Shown piece after piece: positions 9,040-16,698 of a stretch of 64,000 nucleotides of DNA. The notes beneath the pieces are model-generated. The model saw only the letters and a program-made list of their open reading frames with translations. It searched no databases and was not told where the DNA came from. The position numbers were made by a program, and so were the translations under genes. Origin of the DNA: CBDFGS01 sp965247255 (GTDB lineage Bacteria; Chloroflexota; Dehalococcoidia; Lucifugimonadales; CAUZJF01); assembly GCA_965247255.1 (NCBI GenBank), contig CBDFGS010000013.1, positions 558,001 to 622,000 on the forward strand. Direction: 5' to 3'. The stretch's first letter is position 1. The number at the start of each line of letters is the position of its first letter.

Positions 9040-9957
9040 CTATGGCTCCTGTTGTAGGACGCTCTGTGGTGAGAGCGCTCCTGCCGCTAGCCGGCTTATC
9101 TCCGCAATGGCTTCGGCACCTTTGTCACCATCGCTACCGGCGAGAGCCATGCCGGCGATCACAAGAGGACCGGCAGGGAGATATACTGTGCCGGCGTCGA
9201 GTTTGATGCGGCTGGTGAAGCCCACCTTGTGCGCAACGATAACCTTCGGGTGAAGGTGGAGCGGGATCATGCTGCGGTCAGTGCAGCTCTTCAACAACTC
9301 CATCATTGCTGCTGAGGCGGACGGTGAGACTATTTGGCCAAGAACGAGCTTTGCTATGATGCCGGCCATCTCTCGAGCCGTAGTAACGTTGTTATCGAGC
9401 GAATCCGTATAAGCTAGGCCCTCGTAGTCCACGTTCCCGGCCACCAGCCGCCGATGCACGTATTCGTTGTTTTTCGGCGTCTGCTTGAGATGCTGCAGTC
9501 CAGCGATGGTGTAATGCCAACGGCTCATGGTCATGTTGGTGCGGGTATTCGGATAGCCGAGCCTCTCCATGGTGGCGTTGACGCTTTCCAACCCCACTGC
9601 CTCCATCACCATATCGGTTGCCATGTTGTCGCTAACGCTGATCATGAGTCGCGCGTAATCGTATAGAGTGAGTTCGGGCTCGTCTTTGAGCATGTCAAGG
9701 ACGCCCGTTCCGTGATGCGAGATATCGTTCCTCAAGCGCCGTCGATCGACCAAGCTCAGACGGCCTTCCTCCGCTTGCCGGAAAAGCTCGATCATCAACG
9801 GCACCTTACAGACGCTTGCAGTTGGATAGCGCCGGTCTGGGTTGTACCCATGGCTGGCCCCGCTCGGGATGTCCTCGACGTAGAAGCTGATGCGGCCCTG
9901 AAAGTCGTCTGCCACCTGGTCCATCTTGTCTACGGGGAACATACCGGTGGGTGTCAT
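9040..9957 (-). CDS. Serine hydrolase of the class A beta-lactamase fold
   Basis: 305 residues with S48-x-x-K51 (ASVCK), S109-D-N111 and K244-V-G246 in place of KTG, giving the serine beta-lactamase/PBP-like fold. The strong Shine-Dalgarno AAGGAGGT sits a few bases before ATG 9957. There is no signal peptide, and I see no counterpart of the omega-loop Glu that deacylates class A enzymes, so antibiotic hydrolysis is doubtful; an esterase or amidase on another substrate is as likely. It follows repeat units at 10051-10216 and is followed on the same strand by the sulfatase. Confidence 0.82.
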   Translation of the reverse strand: MTPTGMFPVDKMDQVADDFQGRISFYVEDIPSGASHGYNPDRRYPTASVCKVPLMIELFRQAEEGRLSLVDRRRLRNDISHHGTGVLDMLKDEPELTLYDYARLMISVSDNMATDMVMEAVGLESVNATMERLGYPNTRTNMTMSRWHYTIAGLQHLKQTPKNNEYVHRRLVAGNVDYEGLAYTDSLDNNVTTAREMAGIIAKLVLGQIVSPSASAAMMELLKSCTDRSMIPLHLHPKVIVAHKVGFTSRIKLDAGTVYLPAGPLVIAGMALAGSDGDKGAEAIAEISRLAAGALSPQSVLQQEP

Positions 9958-10050
9958 TGCCCACCTCCTTGTTAGGATGGTTGTGGCACGCTCGGGCTAG
10001 AGGCGTACCGAGGCAAGTGCCCGTACGCGGACTTATTCGATCCAGAGACC

Positions 10051-10216
10051 CGGAGTCCCCTAAGCCTCGTGGGACTCCAACCCGGATTCGCGGCTGAGGG
10101 CCCCCCTACGCCGGCGCATCCTCGCCCTGGTCTTCGTCTAAGGAACGCGCATGTCCCTCTATGGTGACGCGTCGCGAGTCCCCAAAGAACCGCAGGTACC
10201 CTAGCCGGGTTCACTT
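10051..10216 (-). repeat. Two repeat units (type A at 10176-10216, type B at 10051-10095) with their coding tails
   Basis: The type A copy ends the tail SGGPVTVEPGGEDPQK just beyond the PHP gene. The type B copy contains the inverted arms GGAGTCCCC and GGGACTCC, and its tail at 10096-10160 (LDEDQGEDAPA) matches the DNA at 36100-36165 base for base over long stretches. Both read on the minus strand toward the serine hydrolase start at 9957. Confidence 0.8.
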
Positions 10217-10268
10217 CTGGGGATCCTCCCCACCAGGCTCAACTGTGACGGGTCCCCCTGAACTTGCA

Positions 10269-11198
10269 CTAGCTACTCAGGAACACCGGCTGAGTCCACG
10301 CTTTGAAGCCGCCCGAAGAGTGGACCGTCGCTCGGACGTACCCCTCGTCTCCTCGAATGCGGTAGGTCGGCTCAGTGCCGGTCACCTCGGCCAGGAAGGC
10401 GCTGCCTCCGCCGGTAAACCGCGTTGTGTAGATCGAGTCCCTATCCTGGACGATCTTGAGTCGCACGACATCCTGGGAGACCTCTAGGTCTTCCAGCACC
10501 ACCTTGGTGGAGGCGTAAAAGTCGCCGGACGCGAGCGCTTCGACGATCGCATCACTGGAGAGCTCCGTTGACCTCACGTACACCCACCCGCGTCCCGGAT
10601 TAGCTAGATCGTAGTGGAAGTCCCTGTAGTGGTGCGCATCATCCGCTGCAACGCCGTATATGGGGCGGCCCTCGCTTAGTACGCCATCCCATATCTGCTC
10701 CGCGCTGAGCTTCCCCGGCCCGCCTTCGCTGTGGGTGTACCAGATTCCGTTATAGACCTCCATCAGACTGGCCCCGGTTACCTGGTTCATCTCCCGGTGG
10801 TCAAACGCCCAGTGGAAGTTCGGGTGGTTGATGCACGCGATGCCACCGGCCTCCAGGATGGCGTCGAGGTTCGCCTGCAGGGTTGCCACGACCCCATCGG
10901 CGAGGACCGGCTCGATCACCCTGGAGATACCGATCGCGCCGAGGTGGACTGGGATGGAGCCCCGCTTCTCCCCGGCGGTCCTGGCGGTCACCTCTTCGCC
11001 CGGGATCATCAGCGGCTTCTTGAAGCGGCGTTTTCCTTCGGCGTATTCGAAGATGTTCAGGTGATTGTGCTCGCTCAGCACCAGGAAGTCGTAGCCGTGG
11101 CGTCGGTACCAACTCACCACGGCCGCGGCGTCGGCGTCGCCTCCCGCCACGTCGGTGTGGGTGTGCAAGTTGCCCTTGAACCACCTGGCACTAGACAT
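10269..11198 (-). CDS. PHP-domain metal-dependent hydrolase
   Basis: 309 residues. The N-terminal PHP signature is clear: H12-T-H14 (GNLHTHTD), SEHNH (residues 42-46), GEEVT, NHPN and DDAHH, the metal-binding residues of the family. The C-terminal third is a beta-rich extension (VRATVHSSGGFKAWTQPVFL) seen in PHP proteins that act on phosphoesters or sugar-like substrates. Expected to be a cytoplasmic phosphoesterase, substrate unknown. The stop is about 50 bases from a type A repeat. It shares strand with the flanking hydrolases, but the repeats break up any simple operon. Confidence 0.85.
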   Translation of the reverse strand: MSSARWFKGNLHTHTDVAGGDADAAAVVSWYRRHGYDFLVLSEHNHLNIFEYAEGKRRFKKPLMIPGEEVTARTAGEKRGSIPVHLGAIGISRVIEPVLADGVVATLQANLDAILEAGGIACINHPNFHWAFDHREMNQVTGASLMEVYNGIWYTHSEGGPGKLSAEQIWDGVLSEGRPIYGVAADDAHHYRDFHYDLANPGRGWVYVRSTELSSDAIVEALASGDFYASTKVVLEDLEVSQDVVRLKIVQDRDSIYTTRFTGGGSAFLAEVTGTEPTYRIRGDEGYVRATVHSSGGFKAWTQPVFLSS

Positions 11199-11499
11199 GG
11201 GTCTTACTCCTACAGGCGGACTATGGAACGTCGCTCAGGCAGACACGCACTGAACCAAAAATTGGGTAGTAGCCTAATCTGAAGGGGGTTCTAGCAACCC
11301 TTCGGGAATCCACTGCCGCCCTTGCGGCGCGCCGAATTCGACATGATACTCATGGGGAATCGACCATCGCCCAGGTTGCGACTTCTGAGCACTGAGTCCA
11401 GTTCCTTTCCGAACCTTAATTACGGTGCCACAAAGGCCGTGATATTCAGGCATTAGGTACTTGGTCTGAATAATGCAAACCTTATCGCTAACGTTGAAG
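11199..11499. other. Intergenic region, no gene seen
   Basis: Only short hairpin-like motifs are present (for example CCGCCCTTGCGGCGC near 11311-11326). No coding frame is supported. Confidence 0.5.
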
Positions 11500-11757
11500 C
11501 TAGTGGTCCAACATCCTAGTATTGAAGGGTTCTGAGGTTACGGCTTGGTAGGGGCGGGTTTGAAACCCGCCCTGTCGTCGTAGCACGCCAATCTCGGCTA
11601 CCCCTCATTTCAAAGATTTCGGTCTACTAGTGGTCCAACATCCTAGTATTGAAGGGTTCTGAGGTTACGGCTTGGTAGGGGCGGGTTTGAAACCCGCCCT
11701 GTCGTCGTAGCACGCCAATCTCGGCTACCCCTCATTTCAAAGATTTCGGTCTACTAG
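11500..11757. repeat. Tandem pair of 127-bp elements (MITE-like)
   Basis: Bases 11500-11626 and 11627-11753 are identical, and a third CTAG closes the array. Each unit starts CTAGTGGTCC and, read from the other end, CTAGTAGACC, an 8-of-10 inverted terminal match. Each carries a central perfect hairpin, GGGCGGGTTT and its complement AAACCCGCCC around a single G. No coding capacity. The CTAG boundaries fit insertion at a CTAG/YTAR target of the kind used by IS5-type transposases; that link is an inference. Confidence 0.85.
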
Positions 11758-11908
11758 GTTGCCTCGGCATCTCTTTGCTCCTGAACTGAAACGTCTCCTG
11801 CGAATAAGTTAATCGCAGGCGCACATGGCCTATTTCTTTCCTGACGCTTCCAGCCAGAGATCGAGAGCCTCTTCATGGGCTTTGAACCTCTCCTGAACAA
11901 GTTGGCCC

Positions 11909-12053
11909 GGAGTCCCCAAACTCGCGCAGGTTCCCTAGGCGGGTTCATCGCCTGAGCTGCTCCCTCAGGGCTTGGCTTTTCCACCACCACACTTGCCTCT
12001 AACGCCTTGCGCTTAGCTTCCACGTCGTCTAGCAGAGCGTCGATATCCGCATC
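11909..12053 (-). repeat. TerS-tail plus type A repeat unit
   Basis: The minus strand encodes IDALLDDVEAKRKALEASVV then VEKPSPEG, running into repeat 11909-11953. The DNA is nearly identical to 7260-7395. A frame running out of the repeat reads LVQERFKAHEEALDLWLEA, possibly the end of a lost gene; no intact gene follows before the tandem 127-bp elements. Confidence 0.8.
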
Positions 12054-12245
12054 TCACCAAGGGAGATCGTCCATCTGACCCTTATCTATCTTGCGCTTAC
12101 CTTGCCTGACTTCCTCGGCGTATCTCACGAACCCAAGAATCTCTCGCTTCTCGTCGTCGGTGAATTGGCCCCACACATCCTGACGATCCTCTCCGAAGAG
12201 CTCGATCACCCTGGACCTCGAGATGTCGATGTCAACGCTCTCCAT
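12054..12245 (-). CDS. Small acidic protein in a small-protein operon
   Basis: 63 residues, highly charged, no Cys and no membrane segment (VIELFGEDRQDVWGQFTDDEKREILGFVRYAEEVRQGK). The start codon lies 14 bases inside the end of the upstream zinc-ribbon gene, so translation is probably coupled. Two amphipathic helices are expected. I do not recognise the family; the coupling and composition support a real gene. Confidence 0.6.
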   Translation of the reverse strand: MESVDIDISRSRVIELFGEDRQDVWGQFTDDEKREILGFVRYAEEVRQGKRKIDKGQMDDLPW

Positions 12246-12459
12246 CGGTGCTTCTAGTCTCCTCTGTGACCCGCGGAACCCGCGGCCATCGGGGCCTTAA
12301 GACGGAACCTCTCCCAAGGCTGTTATCCACTTCCAATCGGACATCGAGCGGCACGTTGGATAGACGCCAACCGCAGTTGATACAGGCGAGATCACCGTCC
12401 GGAGGGACCCCGTCCGCCACTCCGCCCCCACATCTTTGGCATCGATGGGTGTCTCGCAT
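12232..12459 (-). CDS. Small zinc-ribbon protein (copy 2 of a tandem pair)
   Basis: 75 residues. CQRCGGGV and CINCGW supply C-x2-C pairs of a zinc ribbon at residues 7-10 and about 27-30. A GAGGCG motif precedes the ATG. It shares THRCQRCGG, DLACINCGWR and a V-x-LDV segment with the neighbour at 12484, so the two arose by tandem duplication and then diverged at the C-terminus. A nucleic-acid or protein-binding adaptor is plausible; nothing more can be read from the sequence. Confidence 0.65.
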   Translation of the reverse strand: MRDTHRCQRCGGGVADGVPPDGDLACINCGWRLSNVPLDVRLEVDNSLGRGSVLRPRWPRVPRVTEETRSTDGER

Positions 12460-12483
12460 TAGTTCAATCGCCTCACGCCAGCC

Positions 12484-12705
12484 TCACCCCTGCCAACTCC
12501 GACCACGTTTCCCGTAACGATCCCGATGCAACTGGTCCCTTCCGATTGTCGCCATGCCCAGGTGCGCCGACACTTCCGACTGGACGTCTACCGGGACTTG
12601 GGATGGACGCCAGCCGCAGTTGATACAGGCGAGATCATCGTCTGGAGGTACACCCTCCAGCACTGCGCCTCCACATCTTTGGCATCGATGAGCGTCGCCC
12701 GTCAT
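12484..12705 (-). CDS. Small zinc-ribbon protein (copy 1 of a tandem pair)
   Basis: 73 residues with the same paired CxxC arrangement (AHRCQRCGGAV, DLACINCGWR) as the downstream paralogue. AGGTG lies about seven bases before the ATG. The C-terminal half is basic and probably disordered. It sits between the DUF1059 gene and copy 2, with gaps of 14 and 24 bases, consistent with one transcript. Confidence 0.65.
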   Translation of the reverse strand: MTGDAHRCQRCGGAVLEGVPPDDDLACINCGWRPSQVPVDVQSEVSAHLGMATIGRDQLHRDRYGKRGRSWQG

Positions 12706-12719
12706 TCAAATCACCTAGT

Positions 12720-12980
12720 CTAGCTATGACTATGGGCGCTGTCGTACGGGGCTGGCGGTACTGGAGGGCTTGAGGCCCTCAAATGCGGCGGCCGGCTGAT
12801 GTTCCGGATTACTGCTGTCATCTGTTCTCGCCACTCTAGCGCCCCCACGACCTCTTCGGTCATTCCATGACTGTCTACCGCGTGGGCGGCTGCGTGGGTC
12901 ACCATCTCGTCCATGGTGCCGCCTTGCATCAGGAAGTCACAGTCAGCACCGATGTCGCGACAATTGACGGTTAGAGGCAT
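12720..12980 (-). CDS. DUF1059 family small protein
   Basis: 86 residues. The N-terminal half matches the DUF1059 pattern: NCRDIGADCDFLMQGGTMDE then MVTHAAAHAVDSHGM, with the paired Cys and His residues conserved in that family, suggesting metal binding. The C-terminal 25 residues are Pro/Ser-rich. A good Shine-Dalgarno (AAGGAG) precedes ATG 12980. First gene of a likely four-gene operon of small proteins running to 12054. Confidence 0.8.
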   Translation of the reverse strand: MPLTVNCRDIGADCDFLMQGGTMDEMVTHAAAHAVDSHGMTEEVVGALEWREQMTAVIRNISRPPHLRASSPPVPPAPYDSAHSHS

Positions 12981-13371
12981 CGGACCTGCTCCTTGAAGTA
13001 TGATCTCTTTACTCTGTCGCCCTGGGCAGAGGGACCGCCACTGTGATCAGGCCTGACCTCCGCCAACTCCTTGGTCACCCGGTACCTCGTAGCTAGCCGA
13101 CTCGGGGACATGGAAGCCCCGCTACCTGGACCGACGCCGGCACGGTTAGTCGAAGCAGCTAAGTCATGCACGGATTCGATTCTGCGAGACCTAATGCTCT
13201 TTTACCTCGGTCGACCGTACGTCGGCGTGGTATTGCTAACATTTTGCTAACCAACTGCTCGATACGGCCCGGTACCGAGTGGAACGAGAGGTAGCGTATC
13301 ACGACTTGTGATCAGACGGAACGTTCCAGGATCGTATCTGAGAGCACGGAACCATCCATGCCGCTTCACAT

Positions 13372-13455
13372 GGAGTCCCCAACCACGCCCAGGTTCCCTA
13401 GTCGGCCCGGGAGTCACCAAATCCCCGCGGGACTCCAGACCGGGTTCACTTCTGC
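13372..13455 (-). repeat. Adjacent type A (13372-13405) and type B (13408-13455) repeats
   Basis: The type B copy has arms GGGAGTC and GGACTCC plus an outer CCGG pair around AAATCCCCGC, so it can fold into a long hairpin. The type A copy is truncated before its GGTTCA end. Together they lie about 390 bases ahead of the DUF1059 start on the minus strand. Confidence 0.8.
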
Positions 13456-13628
13456 GCGTTGTCCCCACTAGACGCGCCGGGCCACTCCACCGTCACACTG
13501 AGCTCGGCAGCCTCTAACGGGCTACCTTCGAATCGTAGCGCGCCACGCATCAGATCGCCGATCACGTTTGTCGCGCGTGTCAGGATAACGCCTTCGACAA
13601 GGTCCTCCGCAGACCTTGAATGTGCCAT
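13446..13628 (-). pseudogene. Short ORF ending in the repeat-associated tail
   Basis: 60 codons (TRATNVIGDLMRGALRFEGSPLEAAELSVTVEW...SSGDNAQK) whose end LEAAELSVTVE and AQK stop inside the type B repeat matches the tails at 14615-14740 and 10217-10270. The N-terminal part has protein-like composition. It could be a real small gene or the 3' end of a decayed one. Confidence 0.4.
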
Positions 13629-13714
13629 AGCTCGGCTAGGCTCTGCTCGCTCGATATCTCGATTACTTAGCCCAATCTTATTTGCCCTCGTCTGCCGAGA
13701 GCTGCCGTGAATCG

Positions 13715-14242
13715 CTAGCGGTCCAGATTATTTCTAATGAAACCGCGGACCTCCTCCTCGCTAAGGGTCTCCAGCGTCAGCAGCCTCCCCGGCGCGGCCA
13801 GGGCGATTTTCGCATCCATCCCAGGGTAAGGGGCCAGGTACACGGACGAGGGGTAGCCCCGGACTATTTCTGTGAGCTTTTCCACGAGACCAGGCTCACA
13901 CTGATAGTCATCGCAGTTGTACTGCACCAGCATTTGGCCAGGTGGATGGCTGGAATTGCGTTCCATTACGTGCTGCTGAACGAGCCTCGGAATAGGCCCG
14001 TTATTTATCTGACGTGCGGGCAGAGTCTCAGCATGTCCGGGAGGGGCGCTGGTTGGAGGCAGCTCTTTATGGGTGCTGGCAAGAAGAGCAACTCCCCCGA
14101 TTACCAGCGCCACCACTGCAAAGCCACCTGCAACAATGAGAAGGCTTCGCATCAAGTTCCCTCGGCGGGCGCTGCGTGAGTCCTGTGCCCGTCTCTCCAT
14201 CGCCTGGTGTCTTCGGTCGTACCTCGCCTTTCGATCCGCCAC
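13715..14242 (-). CDS. DUF3105 family membrane-anchored protein
   Basis: 175 residues. A basic N-terminus (residues 1-29) precedes one membrane segment (LLIVAGGFAVVALVIGGVALLA, about 34-55). The outside portion contains PPTSAPP, QQHVMERN, MLVQYNCDDYQC and VYLAPYPGMDAKIALAAPGR, the ordered motifs of DUF3105. The family is extracytoplasmic and of unknown function. The two Cys residues in YNCDDYQC could form a disulfide or bind metal. It lies between repeat-tail units on the same strand. Confidence 0.78.
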   Translation of the reverse strand: MADRKARYDRRHQAMERRAQDSRSARRGNLMRSLLIVAGGFAVVALVIGGVALLASTHKELPPTSAPPGHAETLPARQINNGPIPRLVQQHVMERNSSHPPGQMLVQYNCDDYQCEPGLVEKLTEIVRGYPSSVYLAPYPGMDAKIALAAPGRLLTLETLSEEEVRGFIRNNLDR

Positions 14243-14316
14243 TGGCGTCTCCTTTGTCTAACCCATCCCGATAATCACAATGGCGGGCCGCCACTCTTGG
14301 CTATAAGAGCCTCGTA

Positions 14317-14595
14317 CTACTCAGAGAGCTCGGTCACTACCTTTGCTTCGGGTGTTTGGATATATTTGATGCCGATCGTCGCGCCGAGGGTCTGCCCCAG
14401 TCGCATATGCGCCTGCAGATGCCTTGGCGCCCACAAAGCTGGGTCGATGCTTTCGCTCAGGCGCATGGTCAACTCATCGCCGGCTTCAGTACGAACGGCA
14501 ATCGACACAACACGGGCGCCCTCCGCGGAGACATTTACCTTCGTCACAACGGCGCGGACGGAGGTGCTGGAGTCGCTATGGAGTCCCCAGACCAT
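14317..14595 (-). CDS. Hypothetical protein whose start lies in a repeat
   Basis: About 92 residues. The body (VTKVNVSAEGARVVSIAVRT, then GDELTMRLSESIDP and LGQTLGATIGIKYI) is a soluble beta-rich domain I cannot name. The only upstream ATGs lie at 14595, inside the type A repeat, and at 14640, so the repeat contributes the first residues (MVWGL). A GTG at VTKVNV inside the ORF could be the native start. The in-frame fusion suggests that insertion of the repeat replaced the original 5' end. Confidence 0.5.
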   Translation of the reverse strand: MVWGLHSDSSTSVRAVVTKVNVSAEGARVVSIAVRTEAGDELTMRLSESIDPALWAPRHLQAHMRLGQTLGATIGIKYIQTPEAKVVTELSE

Positions 14596-14740
14596 CGCAG
14601 GTTCCCTACCGGGTTCACTTCTGGGCGTCTTTCCCACCATCCCCGTCCGGCGACTCCAAAGTGACGCTAGGCTCGGCTGCTTCGAGCGCTATACACCTTT
14701 GCGGCAACGGATCGACTAGCGCGTCGAGGTCCACATCCAC
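14581..14740 (-). repeat. TerS-type tail plus type A repeat (core 14581-14622)
   Basis: Upstream of the core the minus strand reads VDVDLDALVDPLPQ then ALEAAEPSVTLESPDG and DAQK, stopping at 14615. It matches the tails at 7277 and 37600 in layout (DALxD, ALEA, SVT, stop in repeat). Confidence 0.75.
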
Positions 14741-14765
14741 GAATGACACGGATGTTGTTGAAGCT

Positions 14766-15266
14766 TCATTGGCTTTCCTTCTGTTGGTCGATGGCCTGCT
14801 GGTATCTCCGGGAGATATCCGCCTGTCCCTCGCGCTGGTCCTCGGTCCACCAGGTCTTTATGTAAGCCAGGATTGTGTCCACCTCTTCATCGGTGAGCGT
14901 GTCCTTGAACGGAGGCATGAGGAGGCCGAAGAACGCTTTTCCGTTGAAGATCGTCTCCTTGAGCTGAGCATCCGGATGGTGCCAGGTGTGGCCGCTCTCG
15001 TTGTGTGGCGCCGCCCCGAGAGTCGCACCTTTGCCCTGGCGGTCCCCGTGGCATACCTGACAGTTAGCGACGTACAGTCGGCCTCCTCGGGCAGACAGGT
15101 TTCGAAGGCTATCGGACGCCGAAACTCCCGGACCCGGGCCGGCCGTTACGGGCCCTGGGCCAGTAACGACGGATTCGTTGTCGCATCCGTTAGACGGCAT
15201 CAACACGAGAAACAGCATTCCGATAAGTGCTGTCCCTCTTGCCTCTGGGAGTCCCCAAACTAGCAC
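14766..15266 (-). CDS. c-type cytochrome lipoprotein
   Basis: About 166 residues. The lipoprotein signal RGTALIGMLFLVLMPSNGC gives C28 as the lipidated Cys. A Gly/Pro linker leads into a class I cytochrome c domain with C69-Q-V-C72-H73 as heme site and M117 (GLLMPPF) as likely sixth ligand. The last helix (DEEVDTILAYIKTWW) is typical. Function: a single-heme electron carrier on the outer membrane face; the partner is unknown. GTG 15266 lies inside a type A repeat; ATG 15221 would shorten the signal, so the repeat appears to supply the start region. Confidence 0.8.
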   Translation of the reverse strand: MLVWGLPEARGTALIGMLFLVLMPSNGCDNESVVTGPGPVTAGPGPGVSASDSLRNLSARGGRLYVANCQVCHGDRQGKGATLGAAPHNESGHTWHHPDAQLKETIFNGKAFFGLLMPPFKDTLTDEEVDTILAYIKTWWTEDQREGQADISRRYQQAIDQQKESQ

Positions 15267-15341
15267 AGGTTCCCTGCCCCCCCGGGAGTCCCCCGGAGTC
15301 CCCAAACCTTCGCAGATTCCCTAGCCGGGTTCATCGCTGGC
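15248..15341 (-). repeat. Two type A repeats in tandem
   Basis: Copies at 15248-15283 (truncated) and 15296-15341, both reading on the minus strand into the cytochrome gene. The second is preceded by a tail encoding ASVTVEKADGTGS. The stretch 15342-15529 holds no gene. Confidence 0.8.
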
Positions 15342-15529
15342 GAGCTCCCCGTGCCATCGGCCTTTTCTACGGTGACGCTCGCCTCTTAGACCGCCCCGAT
15401 TCTACTCCATGACTCCATCATTCGTAGGGTATAGTGAGCCTTGGCACGTCAGTATCGTCGTACTCGTAGCGATCTGTGAATACCGCGGCTGTAATGACGA
15501 GAACCATGTCTGCCGAAGGAAGGAATTTA

Positions 15530-16672
15530 ATGACCGACACCCCAAAATACAAAGTTGGAATGGTAGGCTGTGGACGGCAGGGGACTCAACATGCCCGTGG
15601 ATTCACACTGTTGCCGGACACGGACGTCGTCGCGATCGCTGACCCCGATGCGGATAACCTCGAGCTAGCCGCTCGACGCTTCTCTGCCCGTGGTTATAGT
15701 AGCGCAGAGGACATGTTCGCCAACGAGAAACTCGACATTGTCGACTGCGTCTTGCCGGTGCAGTTTAACCCTGAGATGGTCGTGCTGGCGGCCGAGCGGT
15801 CCGGCGCCAAAGGCATCGTGTCCGAGAAGCCAATCGCCGCTAGCCTAGTGGACGCGGACCGAATGGTCGAGGCGTGTGAGTCGCGCGGCATCCCGTGGCA
15901 GGGCGGCAACGTCGACCGGAGTATGTCCCAACTTTGGGAGGCACGCCGCATGATCGAGGCCGGTGAGATCGGTGAGGTCCTGAGTATCGACCTGTATGAG
16001 CAGACGAAGCAGGGTGGGTGTCAGGGATTGAGCGTCGCGCACATGTTCGCAGAGGATCCCGATGTCGACTGGGTGACCGGCTGGACCAACGGTGACGCAC
16101 TCGGTGAGGGCGACGACGACTACCTAGGTATCGGAGGGTACATCCGGTACGCGAATGGAATCGAATGCTTCGTACACGCGAAGACCGGCGCGATGAAGGG
16201 CCTTATCGTTACGGGCACCGAGGGTATCTACGTGACGGACAAGCGTAACCACCGCTTCTACCACAAGACCGAAGCCGCTGACGCCGTGCTACTGTCGGGC
16301 ATGCGACACGACGCTTCGAAGACCTTCAAGCCGGTCCGGGGCCATGCGGCAGGTGGGTACGACGAGGACGGGTGGCTCTACCCTGGCGATCGGCTCATGG
16401 ACTCTATGCAGTCGATCGTCGATGCTATCACGCAAGGCATCGAGCCAAGGACCCCGGGGTATGTGCAGCGCAGGTCGTTCGAGACGACGGTGGCGATGAG
16501 AGAGTCAGCCCGCGGCGGCCACGCGCCGGTCAAACTGCCACTCGAGGATCGTAGCCTGACGCTCATGCCGCAGAAGTTCCGTTGGATGAATAAAAAAGAG
16601 TTATTCGGCGAGGAGAAATATGCTGAGGAGATCGCGCGAACGAACCCGGGAATGGGATGGACCGTCGAATGA
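15530..16672 (+). CDS. Gfo/Idh/MocA-family NAD(P)-dependent oxidoreductase
   Basis: 380 residues from ATG 15530, chosen for its AAGGAAGG ribosome site; the frame opens 18 codons earlier. The Rossmann motif VGMVGCGRQGTQH (residues 9-21) and the SEKPIAAS motif are diagnostic. Family members oxidise or epimerise sugars, inositols or related cyclic polyols. The C-terminus carries FETTVAMRESARGG and PVKLPLEDRSLTL. It is a clear paralogue of the gene at 61370, sharing those motifs and GGYIRY/F. It lies divergent to the small-protein region and convergent with the sialidase-like gene. Confidence 0.88.
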   Translation: MTDTPKYKVGMVGCGRQGTQHARGFTLLPDTDVVAIADPDADNLELAARRFSARGYSSAEDMFANEKLDIVDCVLPVQFNPEMVVLAAERSGAKGIVSEKPIAASLVDADRMVEACESRGIPWQGGNVDRSMSQLWEARRMIEAGEIGEVLSIDLYEQTKQGGCQGLSVAHMFAEDPDVDWVTGWTNGDALGEGDDDYLGIGGYIRYANGIECFVHAKTGAMKGLIVTGTEGIYVTDKRNHRFYHKTEAADAVLLSGMRHDASKTFKPVRGHAAGGYDEDGWLYPGDRLMDSMQSIVDAITQGIEPRTPGYVQRRSFETTVAMRESARGGHAPVKLPLEDRSLTLMPQKFRWMNKKELFGEEKYAEEIARTNPGMGWTVE

Positions 16673-16698
16673 CACGGAACGCTGAAGGCTCGGATCCC

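Noticed and set aside
9040..9957. Antibiotic-resistance beta-lactamase
   Set aside because: No export signal, no omega-loop Glu, KVG instead of KTG; the fold alone does not support resistance.
11754..12023. 89-codon frame running through a repeat
   Set aside because: It is made of a TerS tail, the repeat and a frame-shifted continuation; not a coherent gene.
12971..13171. 66-codon minus-strand frame overlapping the DUF1059 start
   Set aside because: Its last codons are the DUF1059 ribosome site region, composition is weak and no family match is apparent.
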